In this document: positions 44,850 to 57,339 of the stretch, in pieces
How the letters are laid out: each line of letters begins with the position of its first letter
Position numbering within the stretch: the first letter of the stretch is position 1
Source of the DNA: Sipunculus nudus
Taxonomy: Eukaryota > Annelida > Sipuncula > Golfingiida > Sipunculidae
Length of the DNA: 64,000 bases
Reading direction: 5' to 3'
NCBI GenBank assembly: GCA_026874595.1
Contig: CM049314.1
Location: 73,240,300 to 73,304,299 of the forward strand
Notes under the pieces: generated by a model
Told to the model about the DNA's origin: nothing
What the model saw: only the letters and a program-made list of their open reading frames with translations
The model's database searches: none
Position numbers and translations under genes: made by a program

Positions 44850-46200
44850 TGGTATATAAAATTAAATTAATACCGATTTGCTAAATATAATTTTATTTTT
44901 CTCTTACTTTTCCAGAACTATACAATGATCATAATCTTCGTGCTTGTGTTAAAATGGTACCTTTTTTGTGTTAAGCCATTGAACGTTTAATGATGGATAT
45001 TGGGTTCTTGGTGTACTTACTACGGGCGGGACGTGAGGGAAAGCTGTAGGAGCTAATATAGCTGGTTTTCTGGTAGGCACACACATATCAGATGGATACG
45101 TTTACTGTGTACAAATTAAAATCTACGCTGTCAGAATTGTATTAAGGTATAATTAAGATGCATCAAGCCCTAACCCCCCCCCCCCCCCCGCATCCCCCCG
45201 CTAGACAACATACTTAATACATAAAAATCAAATACTTATAAAAGGAATTCGGTTCGTTTGTTCGCAGTGTTCTCTAAAACCGCGTTGTGTACAATATTGT
45301 GCCCTATATCATTTGAAAGGTTATTATCCCCTCAGTGACATAGGCGATATGAAAATAAATAATTTTTAATGTATATATAATTTTGAGTGTTTTTTCCGTT
45401 TTTTTACCGAGCACAGCCGAACTGCCTTCGGCAATCACCGGAATGTGTACATCGTGGTCACTTAACCTCTAACACAAAGGACTATTGTTCATATGAATAA
45501 AGCTTGCTTTCATTGAGGGATTTGACCCACGTGCGTGGTCAGTAAAAGAGAAAAACACATGTTTCTCGCTTTATAAAATGGAGAGTTCAACCCAGGAGGA
45601 TTAAGACAAAAGCTAATTCAGGGTCCGAAATTCAGGAACTGGGGTGGGGTTGGGTGGTGGCGGGGGTTCAGGCCTCAAAATGTGTCTGTATGATGAAAGA
45701 AAGATTGAGGTAGTTAAAAATGGGATACGGACCCACTGCATGGAGTCCCGCGGGGTCCGCTTCTGCTACTTACGATGTAGGCATATTTCTGTTTCCTTCT
45801 TCATGGACAGTTTCCTTGCAACGTACATTTAATTAATCTTTCATGTGTTCCTCGCATCAACCTATTCTTTATACGTCCAGCGATAGAAACCAGTCAAATA
45901 TCAACGAAACACTGTATGCCTCCGCGTCTCATTCCGGTTCGCAATGTAAACCATCACTGACCAGGTCTTCAAGGTAAACATACCGGGGTGTGAATTTTGT
46001 CACGAGCACAGCGCCACTAAATAACAGTAAAATAATATTTGTACATATCGTATTCCGAGAGTTTCCCACTAAAAATCTATATTTTCTTTTAACTTTTATA
46101 ATAAAAAATGAGTCAACATTCAATATCTCAGTAAATATATCTCCCAAACCCCGGTAAAAAGTCCGGTATACCGGGTTTATCAGCTAGTCAGTGATAAACA
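44850..46200. other. Region without supported genes
   Basis: Includes a C run at 45174-45190 and a small perfect hairpin GCCGAA-ctgcc-TTCGGC (45417-45433). The short frames at 45644 and 45929-46147 have no recognisable domain or splice support. Confidence 0.45.
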
Positions 46201-46675
46201 GAAGTCAAAAAAATGAAAACGTTATAATTTACAGTGCTGCCATCTGGTTTTCTTCTTTGAAACAATTTATGGTATTAATTTTGTTGATAACATTAACACA
46301 TTTGAAACATTTTGTGGTATTATTTTTTTATAACATTAACTTATTTGAGCTATGAATTTTTTATAACATGAACTTATTGCTTGAATCATCCTGTCACATA
46401 AATGTATATATATGTGTGTGTGTGTGTAAATATAAAAATATAATATTATACAAAAATTAAAATATAGAAACATGTAAATAAAACGTCTTTCTTTATCTCA
46501 TTTTATATACCAGTTAAAAATTATCACTAGCACAGTCATCAAATGATAATATAAAAGATTTTTTTCCTCTGTTGATCTGGTGACTGTGGAAGGAATCAGG
46601 TCTCTCAATATATTTTTAATTATAAGGAAATAATCACCAAAAGGGCAAACCAAGGTTGGGCGAATCAAAATCACT

Positions 46676-46770
46676 TTATAATACCTGTTATATTTACCTG
46701 TTATATTACATCTTATAACACCTGTTATAATACCCCTTATAATACCTGTTATAATACTTATTTATAATCT
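46676..46770. repeat. Minisatellite, ACCTGTTATAAT-type unit
   Basis: Five or six imperfect units of tacctgttata(t/a)t(t/a), 11-15 bp apart. Confidence 0.8.
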
Positions 46771-46784
46771 CATATCAACAACAG

Positions 46785-46945
46785 CAAGAAGGGAAGAAAA
46801 TACAGTCACGCCAGATACGTATACGACGACAGCATCCAGGCGAGAATCTACCTGCCGGGAGAGTTGGTGGCCAGTGGACGTGAATCGGAAAATATAGGGC
46901 GGTATAACAGTTTTCTTGGACCACGCTCAACAGAAGGATACTGAA
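46785..46945. repeat. Diverged dispersed repeat shared with 48.12-48.25 kb
   Basis: gacagcatccaggcgagaatctacctgccgggagagttggtggccagtgg parallels gacagcgttcaggtgaggatctttctgcggagagtttggtagctatgg at about 48163-48212. Both are followed by acttttttggac(c/t)acgc-like sequence. Confidence 0.55.
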
Positions 46946-47534
46946 AACAGAATGGCCTGAATTTATGGTAAAATTTGCATAACTTGATCAGGTATAACCA
47001 TCAGATCTATCACTGCATGTGTAGCTTCCTTGAATTTTGATTATTTCAAATTCTTTAATTTTACCTTAATTAAAATTCTCATTTGATATCTCTGCTAAAT
47101 GTATGTCTATTATTTTCAGGGCCTGTTTTGGTTGTTAAAATATTTAAAAAATACATCTGGGTATGCTTGAAATATGTCTGATAAAGCTGTCTTGGATGAC
47201 ACAAACAACTGGGCACTGTTTAGTGTAGTATGGAATCAGTAGGGGGCGGTAAGGGTCAGGCATACAATCTCCACACCGGGCAAAAATCTGTTTCAGCATA
47301 TGAATATTTGCACGAGCGTATAGCGCAGGCCGATCACCCTACTAAACACTATAAAAGTTATCATCCCATTAATACTCAGACATACCGATTTTCCAGAGTT
47401 TTCAAAATGGGCTTTTTTCCATATCTTTTGATTTTAAGTTAAAAAATATCCCTTGAATCTTTTTTAAATAAAGAAAAGACCAATACATCGATCCCAGTGC
47501 ACACAGGAAAAAGAATAAAAACATATTGAACAAG

Positions 47535-47607
47535 GACATCTGGCAGCGTGTCCGACGACCCAGTGTTTCAAAGGGCGTTTTTCAACTAGTGACCTTAAAA
47601 CTTTAGC
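47535..47607. repeat. Dispersed repeat, copy at 47.5 kb
   Basis: Relative of 6113-6190 (see that entry). Confidence 0.5.
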
Positions 47608-49084
47608 ACATATACCGCCAAACATCTCTCTAAAAAGTGTTTTTCTCAATCAGCATTGACGCAAGTACCGTGTTTACTAATAGTTTGTAGATCAACAAGT
47701 TTTCACATCCGTCACAGAGGCCTTATAAAAACGTCTATTCAGAATGCCGTATCCCCGATATTACACAGGAAAGTAGGCCGAATTTTTTTTGTTTAATAAG
47801 AAAGCATACACCCAAATTAAATGTACTGTTTCAGTTGCTTATACACTAAAACCCGGATGGGTTATTGGTATAACGCAAGTGATCATAAGACAGGAATTTA
47901 TTAAAGTACCACAATGACGGAAAAGCTGTAAGATACATAGTATAGCAAGAAGAGGCACGAAGAAGTATATCAAGATCCCCGGCTTTCAGCACCAGGGCTG
48001 ACAGAGAGCAAAGAAATGATCTGACCAATGAGAGCGTGGTATCGCATGTGCATCCAGCTCCAAGTTTAAAACCCGCGACACATCGCTCTACATGGCCCTG
48101 TGCTAAACCTGTGTTATCATCAATATAAGGGCACAGGGGTGTGATAAGAAAGTACTGCGAGGACAGCGTTCAGGTGAGGATCTTTCTGCGGAGAGTTTGG
48201 TAGCTATGGGAAAATTAAGAACAGAATAACGCTTTTTTGGACTACGCGTAGATCCTCATTTCATTATCATAATCATCTGCGGTTAGTATTATTTAAAAAT
48301 CTACCACATGTGCACAAAGTCTTTAAGTATCCAACTGTATGTGGACTAGCAGCACATGCGCTTGACAAAAGGTATTCACAGAGTGATTACAAGCATCACT
48401 GGGCCCATCCCCTGTCACATATATAACCAATAATCCATCAAATTAAACATGATTCCCTTACTTTAACTGCCCATCAACTTTATTTATGCTAAAACCACCT
48501 CTACTTAAGGCTTAAAACAATCTTCCTACTTGGCTGCTACCACTCGTGCATTAACTTACCACGAGGTAAGAAAGCTGACATAAACATACGAGAGGTCAGG
48601 TGAGTGTTCATGAATATTCAAATATCAGGAGCAACAGGCCTCATTATGCTGGTATCTACATAAACACGGGGATATGGAGGCTTATTATCATACGGCTTCA
48701 AGGGATAAAGCTGACCTAATAATCCAATTAGCCTATTGTGTAGGCAGAACACTCATAAAGCACTGCATATTCACAAAACAATTCTCACAACAAAGTGAGA
48801 CAAACTGACGTAAGTCAGCCCCAGCGCTCCCCCCCCCCCCCCCCAAAGAGGGCTCGAAAGTTTGATGATAATTTTGAATTTCATGTTCAGACATTCTTTA
48901 AATAATCAACACCCACGCTACTTCATCATTAACAGTATACCGGTAGTGTTATAGTTGGCATTCTGGGTAGTGCTCTGGTATATCGGCGAAATTATATTTC
49001 AACGTTCTCAGGAACAAAAAAAATTGCTGCCAACATGTCACATGTGGTGCTTCCCATTCGTCACTGATTCCATTTCATTGTACG

Positions 49085-49340
49085 TATTGATTACGCAATT
49101 TTCTGTTACTGGGCGATCTTTTTGACAGAAGGAAATACGCAAAGCAGGAGCAAAACATTAAATATTTCCTGTTTGATAAATCATAACTACACTTCAGAAC
49201 ACAATACATACGAAAACCGACTGGTGAGGCCCCCGCGTGGCTGACGCGTGTCAGAATCATGACATCGACCAATTAGCATTTAGGAGTGCATGACGCAACT
49301 TAAACCTTTATGACGTCACTGAGTCTTACGCCTGGGTGGG
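49085..49340. repeat. Local duplication, partial copy 1
   Basis: Parallels 49545-49800: ttctgttactgggcgatctttttgacagaaggaaata, acaaaacattaaata, cc(g/c)(c/t)(g)cgtggctg, atcatgaca...gaccaatta and gcctgggt(g/t)gg. It is shorter and more diverged than the two larger copies. Confidence 0.7.
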
Positions 49341-49374
49341 TAGTTAAATTGATCCAACCTAAAATACAGTTATA

Positions 49375-50170
49375 ATATGAGCCGGAAACTGTTTGATTTC
49401 TTTTTCGGGGTAGATCTATTATTAGTTTAAAGACACGTATACCACTCATCACTCCGGGCATTATACGTGTTCTGGAAGTTCGCGGAAATGGTCCAAAAAT
49501 GGCTTCACACGCAGGCTTTTCTATTATTCAATTAAACAGTTGTCACACGTTCCTTACTTCCTGTTGGTGGTTAATCTGTTTGACAGAAGGAAATACTAAA
49601 AATAGCGAAACATTTCTAGTTTTCTGTCTTTTAAAACATAAATAGATTACAAAACACACAACACACTTAATCCGGCTTGAGACGCCCTCGCGTAGCTGGT
49701 TCATGTCAAAATCACGACAGTGACTAATGAGCATAAAACAATATATAAAGTAACTAAAACTTTTATGATGTCAATGATCTTACGCCTGGGTTGGCACTTT
49801 AATGAGGTATGCTTTATAACATTAGTGACATCTTGCACGTGTATAGCCGTCAACTAATTGGCATATGTCGTCCTTAAGTTTTCTTACGGACTCCTTCCCC
49901 TTCATTAGTTTTTATGTGAGATTTGTAAAAAAAAAACTGTTGGGGATGATATACTGCAATGAATAAGTAAATATAAGCATAGAAAGACAATGTTGATGTT
50001 GGGAGATAGAAACAAACGTTGATTTGATTAAATTGCTTACGATTTCATGAATTTGTCCACAATCATAATTTAAAAGTAGACAATTGCAAACAATTTGTAG
50101 ATTTTGGCTGATGAAAAATTGAAAAACAGAACGGTAAATAGACAACTACTCATCTGAAAGCCAATGGTTG
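49375..50170. repeat. Local duplication, copy 2
   Basis: Aligns with 51862-52680. It has gccggaaactgtttgatttctttttcggggtagatctatt, agtttaaagacacgtata, actcatcactccgggcattatacgtgt, ggaagttcgcggaaatg, agttgtcacacgtt, gaaatactaaa-atagcgaaacatt and tgatgtcaa(t/g)ga, on through to caatggtt(g/t)gt at the end. Short frames are not conserved between copies, so it is not obviously coding. Confidence 0.85.
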
Positions 50171-51452
50171 TCAAAAGGAAACAATGGAAAAAAGGACAAA
50201 TTTCAGTCATGACAACTTCGAAATCAAAAAGTTCTATGGAGGTTTAACATAGTTTAAATCCAGATTTGGTCAGAATTCTTCGTTTATTTTATTATTACAG
50301 TCTATACCTCATTTTACTTTTCCGAGTTTGTGCGGATGGAAATTTGCGCAAAATACCAATGCCTTGAAAATCGCTCTTTAGTTTTTAACTTTTAATTTTT
50401 AACCCCACGTCCGTCGGCGTATATGCAATTATTTTCCTATCTGGGTGAAACATATATGGTTTGTGAGAACTGAGGGATCTTTATGGAGGTCTACTACACA
50501 CACACACACAATTATAATGTACTCGCATATGTGTTTTGAAGCAATTTTCGTGCATTTATGCTCTCACATGGATTGAAGGGTTAACTTTGAGTTTTGTACC
50601 AAGGGAGTCTGAAGGTCAACCTTAATATTAAAATTATGGTTTTTTGGCCTGTTAATTCAAGAAATAAAACCCTCAGTTTCACCTCTGGTATTGAAAACTG
50701 ATGGCATTTCTGGTATTGGACGTGACAGAATAGACTGAGTTGAGGTTTATTACTTTATACCATAATAGTTTGATATGTTTTCCTTATTTCTTATCGCCGA
50801 ATAAAAAAAAGAACATTTATTGGCTGTGCGGTCGCATTTATATTAATATTTTGTTATTTCAGTTATATCAAGCAAAAATGGTTCCTTAATATAAATGTAG
50901 AGGCTATAATAATATGATTAAAGTTCGAATGCAGAATGACAGAAGATGGCATTTAGAGCCACGGACTTATTGTTTCCATATGACATCACGAATGTAATGA
51001 AAAAGAAGAAAACAACCCAAATGAATGCCGTAATGAACCAACCTAAAATACAGATGTAACATGAGTTTCTGCACATTTGTACACTGTGTGTACTATTCAT
51101 ATATTTAAGTGTATCAACGTATACAAAAAAAAAATAAAATCAACCTCCTCATTCGAAGAAATAAATCCAGTGTATATGGTGTGACCTCTCTTTTATAAAT
51201 GAAGCATTCATTATATGTGGAGATTTAATGTTTAATCAGACTACCTTTAGGGCATCATTATTAATAACCTTTGAGACAAACAGAAGATGAACGTCCATGT
51301 ATGTGTTAATTCTTGTAAACAGATTATTGTCCTCCGACTCTGATTGTACAAACAACGAACTGCGATAGTGGGTTGATATAAATCCATTGTGTCAGAAATG
51401 TAATAGGAATTCTTTCAATGTACAATTATTATGCACGCATGGCTACGAGTTG

Positions 51453-51505
51453 GTATATACATATACATATACATATACATATTATTATTATTATTATTAT
51501 TATTG
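51453..51505. repeat. (ATACAT)n then (ATT)n microsatellite
   Basis: Four ATACAT hexamers pass directly into eight ATT triplets. Confidence 0.9.
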
Positions 51506-51749
51506 ATAGCTAAACCCAGACTAAAATCCTGTGCTGAAGCGCTGTACAATCAAAAAGCATAAAAGCTACAGTACAACGTACAATACCATGAAAAGAAAGA
51601 ATAATAAAAAGAACTGCACGTAAGAATTTTAAAATATATGAGATACTGTATCATGTGTCTGTAGTTGTATATATGTATGTGTGTATAGGTGCGTGTGTTT
51701 GATATATATTATATATGTATGTGCTATATATAATATAAAAAAATTATAT

Positions 51750-51797
51750 ATATAGAGAGAGAGAGAGAAAGAGAGAGAGAGGGAAGGGGGGAGGGGA
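51750..51797. repeat. (GA)n and G-rich tract
   Basis: agagagagag tract ending in gggaaggggggaggggaa. Confidence 0.85.
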
Positions 51798-51861
51798 ATC
51801 GTCAGAGAACACAACATATACTGGTAAATATAAGTTCAACAATCTCGCTAACGAAAACAAG

Positions 51862-52680
51862 CCGGAAACTGTTTGATTTCTTTATCGGGGTAGATCTATT
51901 TTTAGTTTAAAGACACGTATAACACTCATCACTCCGGGCATTATACGTGTACTGGAAGTTCGCGGAAATGATCCTTAAACCGCTTCAAAGGCAGGGTTTT
52001 TTTTTATTCTTCAAAAAGGCAGTTGTCACACGTTGGTGGGCAAACTGTTTGACAGGAGATAATACTAAATATAGCGAAACATTCTGGTTTTATGTCTTAT
52101 AAAATATAAATAGACTACAAAACACACAACACATGTAAAACCGGCTTGTGACGCCCTCGTGCATATTAAATCACGACATTGACTAATATAATTAAGCAAT
52201 GCAGGGGTATGTAATGAATGACGTAACTTGAACTTTTATGATGTCAAGGAGTCTTACGCTTGGGTTGGCACCTTCATGAGGTATGCTTTATAGCGATATC
52301 ATGGCTGAAAGAAGGGATTCTTTTTAGTGGTATCATACAGATCAGTTGTACACGTGGTCCTTAAGTTTTCAAAGTCTTCTTCGCCGTAATCATTTCCTTT
52401 TTTATGTGATTTGTTAAAGGCAAATGAAATACAAGAGTGAAAAATAAGTTCACATATGGGGTACTGATGTTATAAGGATATAAACCCAGTTTATTTTCAG
52501 CAGGACAAATATTTTATGTTCTGCAGGCAAATCGCTTACGATTCAATGAAAATTGTGCAATTGTTCACACATTTGGCGGAGGAAAATGTATGGAAATACA
52601 ACACTGCAAAAAGTTTAACTACACAACGCAACTACACAACTAACTACTCAGTTATAAAGCAATGGTTTGTAATTATACCT
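51862..52680. repeat. Local duplication, copy 3
   Basis: Direct copy of 49375-50170, about 2.49 kb away, with small indels. A short seam motif, aaccaacctaaaatacag...taa.atgag, also occurs at 49357-49383 and 51036-51065. Confidence 0.85.
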
Positions 52681-53830
52681 GTTTGTCAGAATTATAAAAT
52701 AAAAACAATTGTTTAACAACATTGATGAAACAAAAACCCTCGAAGGGTTACAGAAGGGAGATAAGGTTGCCGTTTTCCGGAAAGTTCTTACAGTCCTAGC
52801 AGTTAATGATCATCTATACACCAAGTTCTCTTTGCACGAAGGCCAGTATTTTGTTAGTTCACGTTTGTTGAACCCCAGCTTCATATGGAAATAACAAAAC
52901 CCCAGATATAATATCTTTCCCGTTTATTTCATTTTGGTATATGGAACATACAGATTTGGTTGATTTTGTGGTTTAAAATTAATATAATAAGGAAATTGAA
53001 GAATTCGGCCACACTTCAGGAAGATATTGGTGCAGGGCCAGGATTTATTTGGTGATAAGGCAACATTATCGCAAAGAATTGCGAAATCTATATGGTTGTT
53101 ACAACACCACAATCAGAGCCTGGGGTCGCCGCCATGTTTCGCCGCCGTCATCCGAGTCAAGATCAAGTCGGGCCGAGCCGAGTTTTTCAGGAGGCGCCGA
53201 TATTTCATTAAGCCGAAGTAAGCCCATTTGGTTCAGCACAGTTCGACTTGAGAAAAGCATAATACCAAAAATTTACAAATAAAAATTTCTTACAGATACA
53301 AAGGCCACACAGTCCAATTATTTTTATTTGTTTAACCTCGGCTATTTATATTCTCTGCCGTGGTCATTAACATATCTTCCTAACTGCTGTACATTCAATA
53401 CTATATTTATCTGCTTATGGTACACCATTTATGACGTATAGCAAATAGCTTATTTTTCTTCTTATTGATAGTAATTTATTGATAATATATATTTTAACAA
53501 TTATTTTGTTAGACCAGTCATTCAATTAACATCAGCTGTTGTTCTGCTGAATAATTAGTCCATTAAGATTAATTATTACATTAAATCTTAAGAGAAGGAA
53601 ACACTTTTACTGTTCCCAATAGTAATCTACCATGCCACCCCTGCTATATTAACCGCTGTTGTGGGTTATTTTATTATTATTTTTTACCAAATATGTGTTA
53701 TCCTTCTGGAGCTGTAGATGTTGTTGCACTTTGCCAGTCCAGTCCACATCTTTATTTGCATGATTTTAAACAAGCTTCTGCACATGCTGTCCCTGAATGG
53801 CAATATTTTTTTATAAGGGCTTAGTCAAGA
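52681..53830. other. Unassigned interval before the LTR element
   Basis: AT-rich except for a GC-richer patch at 53110-53220 with overlapping short frames and a donor-like CCGAA|GTAAGC. No copy of the 3' LTR sequence is present here, so the 5' LTR of the downstream element is missing or lost. Confidence 0.4.
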
Positions 53831-54440
53831 TTGATTTACCTCCTGCTCACAAAAGTGGTTTACCTAGCCAACCGCAACAGCTCCCTAAAGCTGACCTTAG
53901 AGAGATTCTCCGGGAATAAGCAGCATCTAGAGCTGGACTCTATGCAGCTGATCAGCTACCAAACAATCCTGATGCCGCTTTGTCCAGCAGTGTTTCTCAT
54001 AGTTCTAATACTAACCAGCCTGTTATTTCTGCTCGAACTAACCCAGATCCGCATGTCTTTTCTGTTTACCCAAAGGATATTTCAAATGCGGTGTTCCACT
54101 TACCCATCTGCCTATCATTTAAGGAGGTAAAGGGGGGGGGGGGGGTGCATGAGGGCTTGGGAGGCATTTTGCTGCTGGGTCAGGGACGGCAAAGCTTTCA
54201 CTTGATTCTAGATATGGTACCTTCTCGGATCTCTCAGGTACACATACTCCTGTAGATACGTATCATGCACCGCGCATCAGGTCCCACAATGAGTCACTAG
54301 AATCAATCCTCTGACATGCCCCGAAATACAGGACCCAAAGACTTTCAAGCCACCAGCAGAACAGGTATGACCCTGGTACTGGCTCGAGAGGCACAGCAGG
54401 TCATTACCACTATGCTGAACCACGTCACTGCTCACCAAGT

Positions 54441-55555
54441 AGCAGTAGTCCCAATTCAAGCCATGACCGTGCAAGCTTTCGAACGGGATACCAGTCCTAG
54501 TACACTTCTTCCTCCCATAGAAATGACCGTCGCAATCGTAGTCATAGAAGTAGCTGGAGTGAAGGAAGAATGCCGTATACAAGGCGGAGCCATCACCACC
54601 AGCTCTCCGAAGACAGGAGAGGGCGACGTCACCACCCCAGTAACAGTGATACATCTAGTGCCAGATCTAGGTATCGCCGTAACCACAGCAGAATTACTAG
54701 AGAGAAGCAGGCATACTAAGAGGCATGGGAGATACAGACACCATCAAAGAGATACTTCAAGTTCATGTGATAGCCGTACACCACCTAGGCACAATGAAGG
54801 CACTACCAGAGTACATGGGCACCAAAACTGCCAAAATTTAATGGTGACAAGACTTGGCACTCTTTTATATTCCAATTCAAACGAGTGGCAGGCCGTTACA
54901 AATGGTCCAATAAAAAGAAAGCTGATACCCTGGTGGATTGTCTGTCAAGAAAAGCATTAGATTTTGTAAGAGAGACATGGAAATCTCTACGGATTACAAG
55001 ATTCTTCGCAAAGAATTAAATTCCAGATTCGGCTTCAAGGAAACCGTGTCTCCGTCAAGGTGACGGTTACCTTTCATTAAGCAGAGAGATGATGAATCAA
55101 TTAAGGAGTTCAGTCAGTTGATCCATATGCAGGCCCTCGAAGGTTACAAAGAAACAAAAGATTCAACTATCAATCAGATCGTGGTTGAGCATTTTGTCCG
55201 TGGATGTTAAGAGAAAAAAAGTTAAAATCGCAATGATAAAATGTCTTAGACAATATACAAAGCTATCAAAAACAAGATCCTTCCGAGAAATCAACAGTCT
55301 GAACTTCACACTCTTTTGAACGAGATTACCAGTCGTATGGAAACTTGCAGTCAATGTTGAGATCTCTCATGCGTCCACGGACACCTCCATGTCGGTCGCG
55401 TGGTATATCGCTAACAATGCAGTCGCTTTCTCGCTAGATAACCTTGAATGCTTCAAGTGTGTAGTAGATCTCGTCAGGAACGTCATTTAGATGCCTGATG
55501 AAAGCATAGCTGCATCATTGCAGAGTAATATGTGAGGTGATGACCACTCCGTCTT
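54441..55555 (+). pseudogene. Ty3-type gag, tandem copy 1 (frameshifted)
   Basis: Gag forms the particle that carries element RNA. An Arg/Ser/His-rich low-complexity stretch (about 54480-54790) precedes a metavirus-type Gag core at 54820-54990, which has PKLPKFNGDKTW, YKWSNKKKAD and LDFVRETW. A further part, ELNSRFGFKET then EFSQLIHMQALEGY, is reached only after frame changes and a TGA. A vestigial zinc-knuckle start (ECFKC) is near 55448. Copy 1 has about 58 bp at 54470-54527 that copy 2 lacks. The longest open frame (54316-54960) is mostly in a different frame from the Gag core and should not be taken as the product. Confidence 0.8.
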
Positions 55556-56588
55556 AGCAGTAGTCCCAATTCAAACCATGACCGTCGCAACCGTAGTCAC
55601 AGAAGTAGCCGGAGTGAAGGAAGAATGCCGTACACAAGGCGGAGCCATCACCACCAGCTCTCCGAAGACAGGAGAGGGCGACGTCACCACCCCAGTACCA
55701 GTGATACATCTAGTGACAGATCTAGGTATCGCCGTAACCACAGCAGAAGTACTAGTCTAGAGAGAAGCAGGCATACTAAGAGGCATGGGAGATACAGACA
55801 CCATCAAAGAGATACTTCAAGTTCATGTGATAGCCGTACACCACCTAGGCACAATGAAGGCACTACCAGAGTACATGGGCACCAAAACTGCCAAAATTTA
55901 ATGGTGACAAGACTTGGCACTCTTTTATATTCCAATTCAAACGCCTGGCAGGCCGTTACAAATGGTCCAATAAAAATAAAGCTTATACCCTGGTGGATTG
56001 TCTGTCAAGAAAAGCATTAGATTTTGTAAGAGAGACATGGAAATCTCTACGGATTACAAGATTCTATGCAAAGAATTAAATTCCAGATTCGGCTTCAAGG
56101 AAACCGTGTCTCCGTCAAGGTGACGGTTACCTTTCATTAAGCAGAGATATGATGAATCAATTAAGGAGTTCAGTCAGTTGATCCATATGCAGGCCCTCGA
56201 AGGTTACAAAGGAACAAAAGGTTCAACCTATCAATCAGATCGTGGTTGAGCATTTTGTCCGTGGATGTTAAGAGAAAAAAAGTTAAAATCGCAATGATAA
56301 AATATCTAAGACAATATACAAACTATCAAAAACAAGATCCTTCCGGGGAATCAACAGTCTGAACTTCACACTCTTTTGAACGAGTTTACCAGTCGTATGG
56401 AAACTTGCATTTAATGTTGAGATCTCTCATGCGTCCACGGACACCTTCATGCCGGTCGCGTGGTATATCGCTAACAATGCAGTCGTTTTCTCGCTTGATA
56501 ACCCTGAATGCTTCAAGTGTGTAGTCATTTAGATGCCTGATGAAAGCATAGCTGCATCATTGCAGAGTAACATGACCACTACGTCTTT
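55556..56588 (+). pseudogene. Ty3-type gag, tandem copy 2 (frameshifted)
   Basis: A near-identical direct repeat of copy 1 beginning at agcagtagtcccaattcaa. It has the same Gag landmarks, the same stops after the core and the same ECFKC vestige, plus small private differences (a two-codon change near 55750 and loss of about 20 bp near 56525). Lesions shared by both copies predate the duplication, so it arose after the element was already broken. Confidence 0.85.
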
Positions 56589-56599
56589 AAAGTGATGAC

Positions 56600-56870
56600 C
56601 AAACAGCGCACAGTGGTGCCACCGCATTCTGTATCCCTGGTCCCCGAGGAGATAGCACAAGGAGATCCAGAGATTCTCGATGACTTGGTTCAGCAAAGGG
56701 AGGACTGTGAATCACTTCTCATTTCCTGTACTCTAATGCAGAATCAAGGTTATGTTTGAGTCATCAATGACAAAGCCAACAATGTGACTCTTCAGCGTAA
56801 GTATCATCTTGGAGGGGCAATTGAGGCTACTGTAATCATTGATCCTTGATTTAATTGCAACCAATCCGTG
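56600..56870 (+). pseudogene. Ty3-type protease/RT junction remnant
   Basis: A frame with TVVPPHSVSLVPEEI and, after a TGA, VINDKANNVTLQRKYHLGGA matches the post-protease segment of gypsy Pol, where a vlPp.s..vp block is followed by a v.N.......l..G block. The protease active site (D-S/T-G) was not seen and no RT motif follows. Confidence 0.5.
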
Positions 56871-57339
56871 TATTGTACAGGTGCTGTGTCGGAAACAGAG
56901 ACTGTCTCTGAAATAGACGCGGTGTCTGCTAACCTCAGTTCGGTGCCAAGTACACAGATCACTAAAGCTCCCATCGGGAGAAAAAACTCTTGATGGGTAG
57001 ACTGAGCTTACCCGCATTCTGTGCCAAACAGGAGTAGCTAAGCTCGTTCGAGGGCTTTCAGGGGAGATGCTTGATGATACAGGACAAATCCGCGAGGCAT
57101 CACTTTCAAACTGGCTCTCTTCTTATAGCTCGAAAGCTTCAGGTGGCGGCTCCAGACCTGAGTCCAGTATTTAGCTGGCTGGAAAAAGGGGACCCAACTC
57201 AAGCGGAGCTGTACATCTGCACTCCGCCTATCAAGAATTTTTCGATATGCAAGTCCAAGCTACAGCAAAAGAACAGTGTTCTCTTCTATTTGTGGGAGGG
57301 GAGACCGGAGCGGAAATTATGACTTGTTGTGTCAATATC

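Noticed and set aside
50918-51100. Minus-strand frame with a hydrophobic segment
   Set aside because: Only 60 codons, no splice sites or family match; AT-rich DNA often yields such Phe/Ile-rich frames.
54277-54686. Minus-strand frames opposite the gag region
   Set aside because: They are antisense to Gag-like sequence, have no domains, and are explained by its base composition.
54316-54960. 214-codon open frame, the longest plus-strand frame in the Ty3 region
   Set aside because: The recognisable Gag core lies in a different frame over the same bases; the long frame joins Thr/Val-rich and Arg/His-rich low-complexity stretches and has no Gag motif.
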